DNA from: Azolla caroliniana
Lineage: Eukaryota > Polypodiophyta
DNA length: 64,000 bases
Direction: 5' to 3'
Assembly: GCA_043228905.1 (NCBI GenBank)
Contig: JBHGNT010000006.1
Location: forward strand, 20,770,001 to 20,834,000
Below the pieces are notes generated by a model, which was given only the letters and a program-made list of their open reading frames with translations, made no database searches and had not been told where the DNA came from. Of the stretch, positions 11,749 through 21,579 are shown in pieces; position 1 is the first letter of the stretch, and each line of letters opens with the position of its first letter. The position numbers and the translations under genes are program-made.

Positions 11749-13193
11749 GTACGAGTGGTGGTGAAGTAGATGAGATTCTTGTGGTCAGTTACCACCTGAA
11801 TACGATGTTGCGCCCTAGCCAGATAAGGTCGCCATTCAGCGAAGGCTGAGATGATAGCTGCGAGCTCCTTGTCGTAGACTGGATAATTGATTTTCGGGGC
11901 TGTAAACTTCCGAGAGTAGAAGGCGACCGGATGTAGGGTGCCATCATCATCAGGTTGGGACAAGACTGCACCTATGGCAAATTCGGAGGCGTCGGTTTCA
12001 ACCTGGAAAGGGTGGGTGGGGTCCAGGTGGACTAATAGGGGGGCGGAGAGAAAAGCAGATTTGAGGGCATTAAAAGCATTATGTGCTGTGGGGGTCATAA
12101 GAAATGGAGTATCTTTCCGGGTAAGTTGGATGAGAGGTTGGACTAGGGATGAGAACCCGTCTATAAATCGTCTATAAAAACTTGCAAAACCAAGAAACGA
12201 TTGTACCTCTTTCAACCGAGTCGGGAGAGGCCAATCAATGATTGCGGTGACCTTGCGTTTATCCATTGTGATCTTGGTAGGTGAGATCATGTAACCCAGG
12301 AATTCCACAGAGGTCCGATTGAATTCATATTTCTCACTTTTGGCGAAGAGCCCATATTCTCGGAGTTTGGTGAGAACCAGCCGGACGTGGTGTGTGTGCT
12401 CCTCCCAGTTGGAAGAAAAAACTAGGATGTCGTCAAGGTAGATGACCACGAAATGATTGAGATACTCTCAAAAAATATCGTTCATCATGTGCTGGAAGAT
12501 GGCTGGAGCGTTGGTAAGGCCGAAAGGCATCACTTTGTACTTGAAATGTCCATAGTGCATCCGAAAAGTTGTTTTCCACTCGTCCCCAGGCTTGATGCGC
12601 ACCAAATTGTAGGCGCCCCGAAGGTCGATTTTGGAGAAGATATGCCCTGTTCGGAGTTGATTGAGGAGTGCTGGAATTAAGGGCAGGGGGTAACGATTAT
12701 GTACCGTAACTTTGTTGAGACCCCGATAATCGACACATAAGCGTAAGGAGCCGTCCTTCTTCTTGACAAATAAGATTGGTGCCCCGGCTAGTGATTTGGA
12801 GGGTTGAATGAAGCCCTTCGCGAGATTCTCAGCCAAATATGTGCGGAGAGCCTCAAGTTCGGGTTCGGATAACCCATAGATAGGACCGAATGGGGGATGC
12901 TCGCCAGCTTGGAGTTCTATTGGGCAATCGTAGGGGCGATGAGCCGGTAATCGATCGGCATTCCGCTTTTCGAAGATGTCGGAAAAGTCACTAAATCGGA
13001 TGGGTAAATTGGTGACAGGAACGATGAAGTTCCCTGACACAATGGCTAGTGTAGTGACCAAACCAGACTCGACCGCAACAGAATCAAGAGAGTGTCGTGA
13101 CCGAGTAGGAATTGGCATTGTTGGAAAAGTGATAGAGCGGCTACACCAATCCACCGTCGGATTGTGTGTCTCCAACCAAGATAGCCCCAACAC
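11745..13193 (-). pseudogene. Reverse transcriptase-RNase H, element A
   Basis: The RT fingers and palm ([32 protein letters not shown]) lie at 12468-13193. The catalytic box YLDDILVFS and RNase H (VETDAS, YDKELAA, TDHKNL) lie at 11745-12449. The two halves are in one frame but separated by an in-frame TGA at about 12465, where a CGA Arg codon is expected. The motifs are of the normal plant gypsy kind. Confidence 0.9.
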
Positions 13194-13580
13194 AATATGA
13201 TGTCGGGGGGTCGCGATGAGGTAGAACGTCAGTTCCTCCTAGTGTGCCCCGATTTGAAGTACCAACGGGATAGTAGCTTCAGTAACCGCCCCCGATGAGA
13301 GAACCCGACTGTTGATCGCTTCAACGGATATGGGTTGTGATGTATGGACGGTGGGGATATTATGTGTGCATATAAACGATTTATCGATAAAGCAAGTAGA
13401 TGCTCCGAAGTCGAGCAAGGCATGAGAATGTATTGAAGTCGAACCAAAACAAAGACTTAATGGCGGTTCAGACTTGTAGGAGCATGGAGAAGGTGATTAA
13501 CGAGAAGCGTCTTGCGACATGGCTCCTACTACAACCGGACTTGGTCATTTTCCTGTTGTTGAGGAACCTCCGCAAGACGT
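13194..13580 (-). pseudogene. Aspartic protease remnant, element A
   Basis: The retropepsin-like segment shows ALLDFGAS near 13400, where the family norm is D-S/T-G; the Ser is replaced by Phe (a TCC to TTC change would do). It continues to [10 protein letters not shown], the C-terminal protease block before RT, with one in-frame stop near 13240. The frame is cut at 13580 by the LTR of A'. Confidence 0.7.
13577..13580. repeat. Target duplication of A', left copy (ACGT)
   Basis: ACGT directly precedes the A' LTR at 13581. ACAT at 17753-17756 directly follows its other LTR. The single difference is a CpG transition. Confidence 0.7.
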
Positions 13581-14529
13581 TGTCGTAGTGTAATTCGCAC
13601 ACTACGTGAAAAATTACATTTTTGGTCTCTCCGGATAGGACATGGAGTACCCGGTGAGAATCGGAAGGAGGAACTGGTTAGGATCGAAACCGGTAAGGAG
13701 ACTCGGCAAGAGCCGGATGAAGAAGGCCGGTGAGAGTCGGTGAGAAACGGACGAAGAGGACCGGTAAGGAGGACCCGGTAAGAACCAGATAAAGAAAACT
13801 GGAGAGAACTGGATGAAGCAGAACCGGCAAGAGCCGGATGAAGAAGGCCGGTGAGAGCCTCTCACCTGATGAAGACACATATTTGTAAATAGAAGAAACT
13901 ATAAAAATATATATTACATGCATAGGGAAAGATTCGAACCTTGCACCTCCATGTTAATAATGTTAAGCCTTATCACTATACTAGCATATTATGAATTTTA
14001 AAGGTATACTAAACTTTATCCCATGTAAATATTCTAGATATGCATGGTACAAAAAGTTACTCATACATACAAACTCGAGTTAAAAGAAAAAGATGGGATA
14101 GAAAGTTAATCATGCACATGCAGTATGCATGAAAACTAAAGTTAGAAAAAGCATGTTAGATAAAGCATATAGTCTATAGTTAGAGAAAAAGCATGGATTG
14201 TGAAGACTCTGTCATCACTATATAAGGATGAGGAGCACAATGTAATAGGTGTGTGAAATATTTGGGGAATTGGATATATTTCCTAAAACACCAATTAATA
14301 TAATATATTCGTGGGATTCACGAAGTTGTGATCAAAATTGTCTCTTACTATCTAAATATTGATTAAATACACTAAACTCGTGTGATTCATGAGATTCATA
14401 ACTTACCTATCTTTCTAATAAATCTGTCCATAACCATAAACTTGTCTCAAATTCTTCCTCCTCCTAGTCCAAAACCCCAGTGGTTCCCACCCGACTCACG
14501 CAAATGATCCAGAGCCGAAAGGCACGACA
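13581..14529 (+). repeat. 5' LTR of A' (949 bp)
   Basis: Starts TGTCGTAGTG and ends GCACGACA. The first 300 bp are a purine-rich, CCGG-containing minisatellite-like stretch. A TATA box (TATATAAGG) is near 14220. It is about 97% identical by eye to the LTR at 16806-17752, with most changes transitions in the purine-rich part. Confidence 0.9.
13931..13983 (-). promoter_or_regulatory. tRNA-like A-box/B-box module in A' 5' LTR
   Basis: On the minus strand TAGTATAGTGAT (13983-13972) resembles an A box and GGTTCGAATC (13940-13931) a B box, 43 nt apart. It lies in U3 and points against the element's own transcript. Confidence 0.5.
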
Positions 14530-14533
14530 CATT

Positions 14534-14550
14534 TGGTGAACTTGATGTGA
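14534..14550 (+). other. Primer-binding-site-like sequence of A'
   Basis: TGGTGAACTTGATGTGA lies 4 nt after the 5' LTR. It is a two-transition version of the TGGTGAACCCGACGTGA found at the same place in elements C and F. The matching tRNA was not identified. Confidence 0.6.
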
Positions 14551-14567
14551 AGACGGGTGGCAAGGAG

Positions 14568-16667
14568 ATGGAGAATCAACAAGAGGCGATGTCCATGATG
14601 ATGATGATGATGATGATTGAGCGGATGCAACAAGAACAACACACGATGTTGGAGATGAAGGCGGTAGTAGAGCGGCTTGTGCGACAAAATGGGGAATTCA
14701 ATGGAAAGGATGTGTCACGTTACCTATGTGACTATAAGGCGGAGATGATGTGATGTGGGATACCGGAAGGATTGCAAGTGATATCGTTTAGCCGGGTAGC
14801 CACGAATGAGCTACAAGAGAGAATCCACAAGATACGGCAACAAAACCCAATATGGGGGTCCTTTGAAGAAGCTTTACGAGAGGCATATGATTACGAGAGA
14901 CCGAAGGGACGAGATCAGCGAGAGTTCGATGAATGGGTGGCATCAGACAAGACCCACCGAAGTGCAACACTAGCATTCTTAGAGTTTGAGTATCATTTTG
15001 CTCAACTCTCGAAGCGGGAACAACGATTGGTGGGGATGGATAAAGTCCTAATGTTCGTGAAGTCGATCGATCGGAAAGAAAGGATGGACATCGGGATCGA
15101 ACTCGAAGACGATGACGGTGCGAATGGTCTTACTGAGGATTGGGCTGAAGTCGAAAGAGTATGCCGAAGACATGATAAGAGGAAGATGAGAATATCATCG
15201 GCAACAACATGGCCTATGAGGGATGATCGATTAAGGATAAACGATGTGGCTGATACGAAGGCCGAAGTACGAGTTGATGGTACCACGGGAGAGGGTGTGG
15301 AACAAGGCACCCTCTCTTCTTGCGAAAGAACGACGACCAAGGATAAGGTCGATGACTTGAGAGTGGCGAACACCACTTGAAGAACGGAAGAAGGTTTCGG
15401 AATACGAGTGTTCGAGACATCGGATGAGAAAGAGGTAAGCATAATAGATGCTTTCATAATTGATGGAGATAAAGAGTGTGAGGCGGACTTGATTGAGGAG
15501 GTCACCACGAAAGATGACATCGAATCAGAGGTGGCTATGGACGAATCAATGGCAGATGGCCGTGTGAAGACTTTCCCACCACTAGTTCTACAGACTTCGG
15601 CGGTTGCGTTCGAAAGGCAACGTGAGACCGAAGAGACAGAAGATGGCGGAGAGAAAACAAAGGCCGAAGCTGATGCATACAATGGAGAGATAGCCAAGAA
15701 GGTGGATATGCGTGAAACGACGGAGAATGATAATACTGAGGATTCCTGCCCACTAATCCTAGAGACTTCGGCGGTTGTGTCCAAGAAGCAACGTGAGACC
15801 GCAGAGACGGGAGGTGGCGGCAAGAAAGGTTAAGTCAGAAGCCGGTTCGGATGGAAGATGATCTGGATGAAATTCCGATCTAAACAAAAACCGACCCAGA
15901 AGGGGGCCGACTCGGTCCAAACCGATCAACCGAGTCCGATTCAGCTGAATACGAATCCGATCGGAAGCCAATCTAACCGAAAGCTGATCAGACAAGATCG
16001 AATCGGAAAGAAGCTAATTCGATTCAGTCGGAGGTTGAACCGGTCGAGGCCGGTGAACATGAGGAAAAGAAAGCCAACTGAAACCGAGACCAATAGATCG
16101 AAACCGACCTGAAAGGGGACCGAATCGGTAAAAACAGATAAACCGAGTCCGGTTCGGGTGAATACGAATCGGAATGGAAGCCGATTCAACCGAAAGACGA
16201 TCGAGCAAGACCGATCTAGAAAGAAATCAAGGTTGCTAAAGATAAGGAAGAGGCTAAGCAAAGGCACTACCATGAACGACAAGGACCAAGCGGGCCAAGT
16301 GGATTTGAAGAGTGTTACCGAGGATGAGATCTCAACAAAGGAGGGCTCTAACATGAAGATTGTCAACTCTAACGCAAGATTATACGACAAAAGTGAACAA
16401 AGTGGGAAGCATGGAACATGCACAAGACATGAAGGGTTATGCTCAAGAGGAGCACGAGGAGCCGCGACAACTAACCATGGCCATGCAAACAGTGAACGAA
16501 GAATATGGTGGATCGGACGACGACAATGGTTCGGGTGGAAAGAATGGATGTGCTCAAAGTGGAGAGGCAAAGTTGACATAGCAAGAGAAACGGAGTGGAT
16601 TGCGAGTAAAGGAGAAATACGAGAGCCGGCAACCGAAAACCGGGCGGAGCCGACGACCGAAAACTAG
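14568..16667 (+). pseudogene. Gag-like polyprotein of A' with long tail
   Basis: One frame of about 699 codons starts at ATG 14568 and stays in register to 16667, broken by stops at 14751, 15378, 15831 and 16110. A Met run and coiled-coil-like start are followed by a segment (about 14680-15190) that parallels the Gag of elements C and F (the FNGKD...YL, ALREAY, EDWAEVERVC and HDKRK positions correspond). The rest is charged and low in complexity, with two copies of an ETSAV...KQRET unit and a region derived from a 213-bp direct repeat. No zinc knuckle, protease or pol motif is present. Confidence 0.7.
15880..16225 (+). repeat. Diverged 213-bp direct repeat in A' body
   Basis: The segment around 15890-16015 recurs at about 16100-16225 (AACCGAGTCCG at about 15929 and 16142), 213 bp apart and diverged. 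Both copies are built of CCGA-rich short units, like the LTR's purine-rich part. Confidence 0.7.
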
Positions 16668-16767
16668 CAACCGAAATAAACCGGCAACAAAATCGGCAAT
16701 GAGACCGGCGACGATACCAATCGAGCAGAGACCAGATGGAAGAGACTAACAATCACCGACAGCTTCG

Positions 16768-16805
16768 GCACATACCGGAGGATGTGCGGGTTAGGAGGGG
16801 GCGAG
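16768..16805 (+). other. Pre-LTR hairpin and polypurine tract of A'
   Basis: GCACAT-ACCGGAGG-ATGTGC (16768-16787) can form a 6-bp stem with an 8-nt loop. It is followed by the purine tract ending GGAGGGGGCGAG at 16805, directly before the 3' LTR. Confidence 0.7.
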
Positions 16806-17752
16806 TGTCGTAGTGTAATTCGCACACTACATGAAAAATTACATTTTTGGTCTCTCCGGATAGGACATGGAGTACTCGGTGAGAACCGAAAGGAGCAACC
16901 GGTAAGGATCGAAACCGGTAAAGAGACCTGGCAAGAGCTGGATGAAGAAGGCCGGTGAGTCGGTGAGAAACGAATGAAGAAGACCGGTAAGGAGGATCCG
17001 GTAAGAACCGGATAAAGAAAACCGGCGAGAACTGGATGAAGCAGAACCGGCAAGAGCCGGGTGAAGAAGGCCGGTGAGAGCCTCTCACCTGATGAAGACA
17101 CATATTTGTAAATAGAAGAAACTATAAAAATATATATTACATGCATAGGGAAAGATTCGAACCTTGCACCTCCATGTTAATAATGTTAAGCCTTATCACT
17201 ATACTAGCATATTATGAATTTTAAAGGTATACTAAACTTTATCCCATGTAAATATTCTAGATATGCATGGTACAAAAATTTACTCATACATACACACTCG
17301 AGTTAAAAGAAAAAGATGGGATAGAAAGTTAATCATGCACATGCAGTGTGCATGAAAACTAAAGTTAGAAAAAGCATGTTAGATAAAGCATATAGTCTAT
17401 AGTTAGAGAAAAAGCATGGATTGTGAAGACTCTGTCATCACTATATAAGGATGAGGAGCACAATGTAATAGGTGTGTGAAATATTTGGGGAATTGGATAT
17501 ATTTCCTAAAACACCAATTAATATAATATATTCGTGGGATTCACGAAGTTGTGATCAAAATTGTCTCTTACTATCTAAATATTGATTAAATACACTAAAC
17601 TCGTGGGATTCATGAGATTCATAACTTACCTATCTTTCTAATAAATCTGTCAATAACCATAAACTTGTCTCAAATTCTTCCTCCTCCTAGTCCAAAACCC
17701 CAGTGGTTCCCACCCGACTCACGCAAACGATCCGGGGCCGAAAGGCATGACA
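16806..17752 (+). repeat. 3' LTR of A' (947 bp)
   Basis: Direct repeat of 13581-14529, starting TGTCGTAGTG and ending GCATGACA. It also carries the antisense tRNA-like module at 17154-17206 (minus) with unchanged boxes. Confidence 0.9.
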
Positions 17753-18560
17753 ACATGCACGATGGAATTGGTGTTGAGGGCCTCGCACAGTGCAGTGGCA
17801 GATGACACGGCCGGGGTTGCCACAATAGAGACAGAGTCCATTGTCCCGACGATGTTGGCGTTGGGCTTCAGTTAGTGCTTGGAACCGAGCATGGTCGATC
17901 TCCATCGGGGTATGGGAATCGACCTCCATTGTGGTATGGGTTTCACTGGCTGATGGTAAGGTTGGTGTGGGCGACAAGTAGGGCTTGGTGATTGTTGCAT
18001 TCCGAGAAGAAGCTTGAGACCCGCGAGTCCTCCGTTTTCTTGACGAAGTTCGAAAAGACGATTGTCACACTGGACAACTTGGGAGATTACCTGAGACAAC
18101 GATGTGGGCTCTGGGAACTTTAAGAGAAGAGTCTTGACGTCATTTCGGAGACCACGACGGAAATGGTCGCATAGGGCTTGGTCATCGCAACTAACATCGC
18201 AGGAAATCTGGCGGAACTCTGAGGCGTAGATCGAGGCAGGACGTGAACCTTGTTGGACAGAATAAAGCTTTGTGAGTGCTGTTCGTCGCCGATCTATCTC
18301 GCCAAATGTCGCTTTGAGCTCCTCCATGATAGCGGTGAAGTCCTCCAAGAGAGGGGATGAGGTCTCGATCAAGGGTGCAAACCATGCTTGCGCTGGCCCA
18401 AAGAGAAGCGTGCCGACAAACCCAACCCGAGAAAAGTCCCTAGCATTCTGTTGGGCTGTAATCGGATAATAAGCTGAATTTGGTTGATGAAGTCGCGGCA
18501 TTTTTGAAATAATACAATTACATTGTGTGCCTCTCTGTTGTTACCGGCCTAAGGTAACAC
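17753..18560 (-). pseudogene. Gag of element A
   Basis: The gypsy Gag (capsid) domain is clear at 17990-18420 (GPAQAWFAPL, LEDFTAIMEELKATFG, RQGSRPA-like stretch, DHFRRGLRNDVK). An upstream piece, KCRDFINQIQL, is in another frame near 18490, so there is a frameshift. The C-terminal zinc knuckle reads CLYCGNPGRVICHC: the His of CX2CX4HX4C has become Arg. The frame is cut at 17753 by A' and continues in register at 13580. Confidence 0.8.
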
Positions 18561-19303
18561 AGTGTATGATACTCGTCCTTCGGTATCCGAATCAAGGTCT
18601 TGTGGTAAGGATCAGATCAGATTGGTAAGTCGTTTAGTGATGTCTGACCGTAATCGTTGCCCATATGAATCAAAATTAGTGTGGTTGTGGAGACTGAAAA
18701 TCCGAGCCGACTGCACCCAATCGCCGTGCGCGATACACGGTGCACTTACGGATGCTCAACACAAATAAGGACTTCAACACAGAACATAGAGTATAAGCAA
18801 ACAAATTTCTATTATCAAGAATACTGAATACCGTACTCGATTAGCTTTTTGGGTGAAAGCATGTGAATAGAAACACTATTATAGCTAACATGTAACTAAA
18901 ATGGCCACAACTAAATAGTTTTTTTGTTTGCTATCTTAAAGATAAATATAATTTATTATGGGGAGGAAAATATTACCATTTAAGGTTCACATTTTAGTCG
19001 GTCTTTATTTGAGATCACATTCTAAGAATCCCTAAAATTGCCAAAATATGCAAATTACATGTAGCTTTTTACATAGCTAATTAGTTATGTCAAGGACACA
19101 GTTAATTGTTCCCATTCCCATGCTTTCACCCTTTTACATTCTTTCCATGCCCTTCTTATAGGGATCATGGGTGGTTATGTTCAGAGCGTTAACAGTTACT
19201 ACTAATAATAACTAAGTGCCATTTTCAGTCTGTCTTCTTTACTCGTTCGGCCCGTAATTGTTCTTTGACCTTTTCACACTTGGGTCGTCTAGACCGGCCA
19301 ACA
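18561..19303 (-). other. Unresolved, possible minus-strand LTR
   Basis: Read on the minus strand the stretch starts TGTTGGCCGG at 19303 and contains TATA-like motifs (near 19157 and 18880), then an AT-rich leader-like region. This looks like an LTR, but it does not match the LTR of element A and no second copy is in the window. It may be the LTR of a lost element that replaced A's 5' end. Confidence 0.35.
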
Positions 19304-19437
19304 CATGGCATGCCCATGGGACAATGCCTGCATGGTCGAACCTCACGGGCTGGTTAGGTCTCTATTGGTTTCTTTGACTGGTGTGAGGGCTCGGTTTGTT
19401 GAGGCCATTCACTATCCTTGTCTTGCCACTCCATTGG
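19304..19437. other. Breakpoint region left of element B
   Basis: No similarity to the rest of B's gag is seen here, although gag starts clearly at about 19438. B's 5' LTR, primer site and first part of gag are missing, so a deletion or rearrangement lies in or next to this stretch. Confidence 0.4.
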
Positions 19438-20480
19438 TAAAAAGGATCTGTAGCCGTTTCGACAAACGGTGTGAATGGAGTGACGAGGGATCGTCGACAA
19501 CAGGCCCGACGATGGGAAGAAATCTTGAAGACCCGGTTCTGACCCGAACGGAAGGGACGCGTCCATCCGGGGTAGCGACTCTAGAAGAGCTGACGCAGAT
19601 GGTACGCGATCTCCAGATCGCGCATGCCTGAAAGGATAGTGGAGGATAGTTGGAGGGCCGGAGGCCTTTGGTCGACCAACGATGTATGTGGTGCGACGTG
19701 GTCGGTCATGTCCAAAGAGAATCCACTGACTTTGCCGAGGCACTCCGGAGCAATGTAGTGTACTTGTGGAATGGGCGGGTGCACGCAAGCGAGACTCGGA
19801 AAGCCCTGGAGTCAAAATACCAGCCGGGGTGGAATGAAGCAGTTAATGGAAGAAGCGATGGCTCGACACGCTGAGGCCGTCCAATTACTTAGTATCAACT
19901 GGTATCTGGGTTGGGGGTGACGGCGGTTTGAAGTCGAAAGACTCCAGATTCTAGCTGTTGGTGCTAGAAGGCCTCTCCGGAGTACGACTGAGGAAGGAGG
20001 AAGCGAACCACGCGGAGAAGCGAGTCTGGGAGGTTACAGGGTGGAACGATCCGATCCAGGAGAAGACTGGTTTCATGGAAGGGGCGTGCTAGAACCACGA
20101 TGTTCTGGTGGAGGACAAGCGAGCAGGCAAGGGCGAAGGAGTTGAGCCCTCCAACCAATATGAGACAAGGAGCGTGCCAAAGAAGAACGAAGCCAGTAAT
20201 TCCGGCTTACAGGAAAGGTTGGAGCCGGCTAGTTACCGGCTGGGCACGGAAATAGAAAGAGGGACAGACTTGCGAAAAGTCCTCGAAGAAAAAATCCTTG
20301 ACAACCGGGTGGAGCTGACTTTGAGGGAAGTGCTAGGGATCGCCAAGGAGTTACATGACTCCATCGTGGACTTGGTGAAGCGCAAGAGGCTCGCGATGGA
20401 GAAGCCTGTGGAGGTATGAACGGCGCACGTGGATGACGCCGCCGTGGAAGATGAAGTGCCAGAGAGCACTATTTGAAGCC
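19438..20480 (+). pseudogene. Gag of element B, 5' truncated
   Basis: Starts in the middle of Gag at VKRICSRFDKR and parallels the Gag of F to the linker before the protease (YRLGTEIERGTDLRKVL, SIVDLVKRKR). The zinc knuckle CMWCDVVGHVQRES has lost its last Cys. There are stops at about 19629 and 20419 and several frameshifts. Confidence 0.75.
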
Positions 20481-20696
20481 GCACTGGGCAAGGGCGACTA
20501 CGGAAACTCCCGCTCGGATTGGGAACGTTCAGGAACCGGTGGTGGCACTAATAGACCATGGATCCGAAATAAACCTAATGTCCATGGATTTCTACAGGAA
20601 GGGGAAATGACCAATCAATACCAAGCACGACTGAAGAATACGCGCGGCCACGTGTACTACGGAGGAGCTGCACGGGGCGTGCTCGAATGTACGCGT
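20481..20696 (+). pseudogene. Protease N-terminal half, element B
   Basis: Contains the family's unusual active-site motif (IDHGSEINLMS, near 20555) and in-frame stops after it. The frame is cut at 20696 by element F and resumes at 28042. Confidence 0.7.
20693..20696. repeat. Target duplication of F, left copy (GCGT)
   Basis: GCGT at 20693-20696 and GCGT at 28042-28045 flank element F exactly. Removing one copy restores B's reading frame. Confidence 0.9.
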
Positions 20697-21508
20697 TGTC
20701 GAGATATTACGCAAGTGCGTGTGGAATCGAGGCGGGGCCGCGGGGGTCTCGAACCAAAGAGCAAGCGAGGGAGGAGAGAGAGAGAACCTGCTACGCAGAA
20801 CCGGGGATACACAGGGACACGGCCCTTCAACACGGAGAACACGAACGGACATCGACTCAGACAGATGCGGATGACTAGATATGTATATTAACAAAATGGC
20901 TAACACGACTACAACCCTCGATGGGGCACAGGTTGGTTACGACCGAACAGGCCGGCGAACAGATGCCGATGCCTGTTCGCTTCGACGCACAAACAGGGGG
21001 AACGGGGTGAACGGGGTTTTGCAGGTCGGAGGTGCTGCCGGAAGCACTCGGCGTTCCTCGAAACAGCGCGAGCCTCCTCGGAACCCTGCACAGAAAGCTA
21101 TCGAGCTCAAGAAGGAAGGAAACAGAGAGAGAGAAGCGTCCAGAAACGGTCCGACAGCACTTCGTCCTCTCCGCCCGAGATGCCTGCAACAGCTCTTTCC
21201 TCCTCTTTTTATAGCCGAGCGAGCAGGCCGTCATGTCAGCTTTTATTCCCTGTCCCTTTTGGACAGGGATCCGCTCCGTCCTTCACGCGTCCGCGTAGTT
21301 ACGCCGCCGACTCGTACAGTTCCTTCGCTCGCGCGTGCGACCGAAAAGACTGTTCGCGCGGTCTTTGTCTCCACTTGTGTCAGGGCCCGTTCCTGCCGAT
21401 TATCCTCCTAATTCGCTTCCATGTACAACTTGGAGCTTGCGCGCGTGAAGAACCGGTTCCCACGCCTAGGTGCGCCGATTCCGCCTATGGACGGTTTTCT
21501 TCACGACA
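20697..21508 (-). repeat. 3' LTR of F (812 bp)
   Basis: On the minus strand it starts TGTCGTGAAG at 21508 and ends CTCGACA at 20697. A TATA box (TATAAAAA) lies at about 21205-21212. By eye it differs from the other LTR only at 20737 (G, against A at 27270) and 20852 (T, against C at 27385). Confidence 0.95.
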
Positions 21509-21545
21509 TCCGCCCCCACCTAACCGCGCATCCTCCGGTATGCGC
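21509..21545 (-). other. Pre-LTR hairpin and polypurine tract of F
   Basis: The stem GCGCAT/ATGCGC with an 8-nt loop lies at 21526-21545, and the tract GGTGGGGGCGGA directly precedes the LTR at 21508. Seventeen nt separate hairpin and LTR. Confidence 0.75.
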
Positions 21546-21579
21546 CAAGAGAGTTGGGACGGAGAAAACCGGCCCGTCT

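Larger units (their letters stand above)
13581..17752 (+). mobile_element. Element A': gag-only LTR retrotransposon
   Basis: A complete element of 4172 bp: LTRs at 13581-14529 and 16806-17752, a primer-site-like sequence at 14534-14550, one long decayed frame (14568-16667), and a polypurine tract at 16792-16805. It has a gag-like N-terminal part but no protease, RT, RNase H or integrase, so it must have moved with proteins from another element. Its termini (TGTCG/CGACA), 4-bp target duplication, primer site, pre-LTR hairpin and Gag match B, C, E, F and G, which makes that superfamily the likely helper. Confidence 0.85.
9651..18560 (-). mobile_element. Element A: decayed chromovirus-like Ty3/gypsy
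   Basis: A minus-strand gypsy element with the order gag (17753-18560), protease, RT, RNase H, integrase and chromodomain, a polypurine tract and a 3' LTR (9651-10048). It is interrupted between the zinc knuckle and the protease by element A' (13581-17752), and the host frame runs on in register across the insertion once one 4-bp target copy is removed. Almost every catalytic motif is broken. No matching 5' LTR was found to the right of gag, so the 5' end is lost or replaced. Confidence 0.85.

Noticed and set aside
15002-15823. Minus-strand frame of 273 codons, Ser-rich, inside A'
   Set aside because: Antisense to the A' Gag-like frame; the Ser richness mirrors the purine-rich sense codons.
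13581-17756. 5-bp target duplication for A'
   Set aside because: GACGT and ACATG do not match in register. Only a 4-bp ACGT/ACAT duplication restores the host frame.
18561-19303. 5' LTR of element A
   Set aside because: Termini (TGTTGG versus TGTCA) and body do not match the 3' LTR at 9651-10048.
20881-21411. 176-codon plus-strand frame in F's LTR, identical in the other LTR (27414-27944)
   Set aside because: Identity is due to LTR identity. It is antisense to the element, has no domain, and is likely a chance frame in GC-rich sequence.
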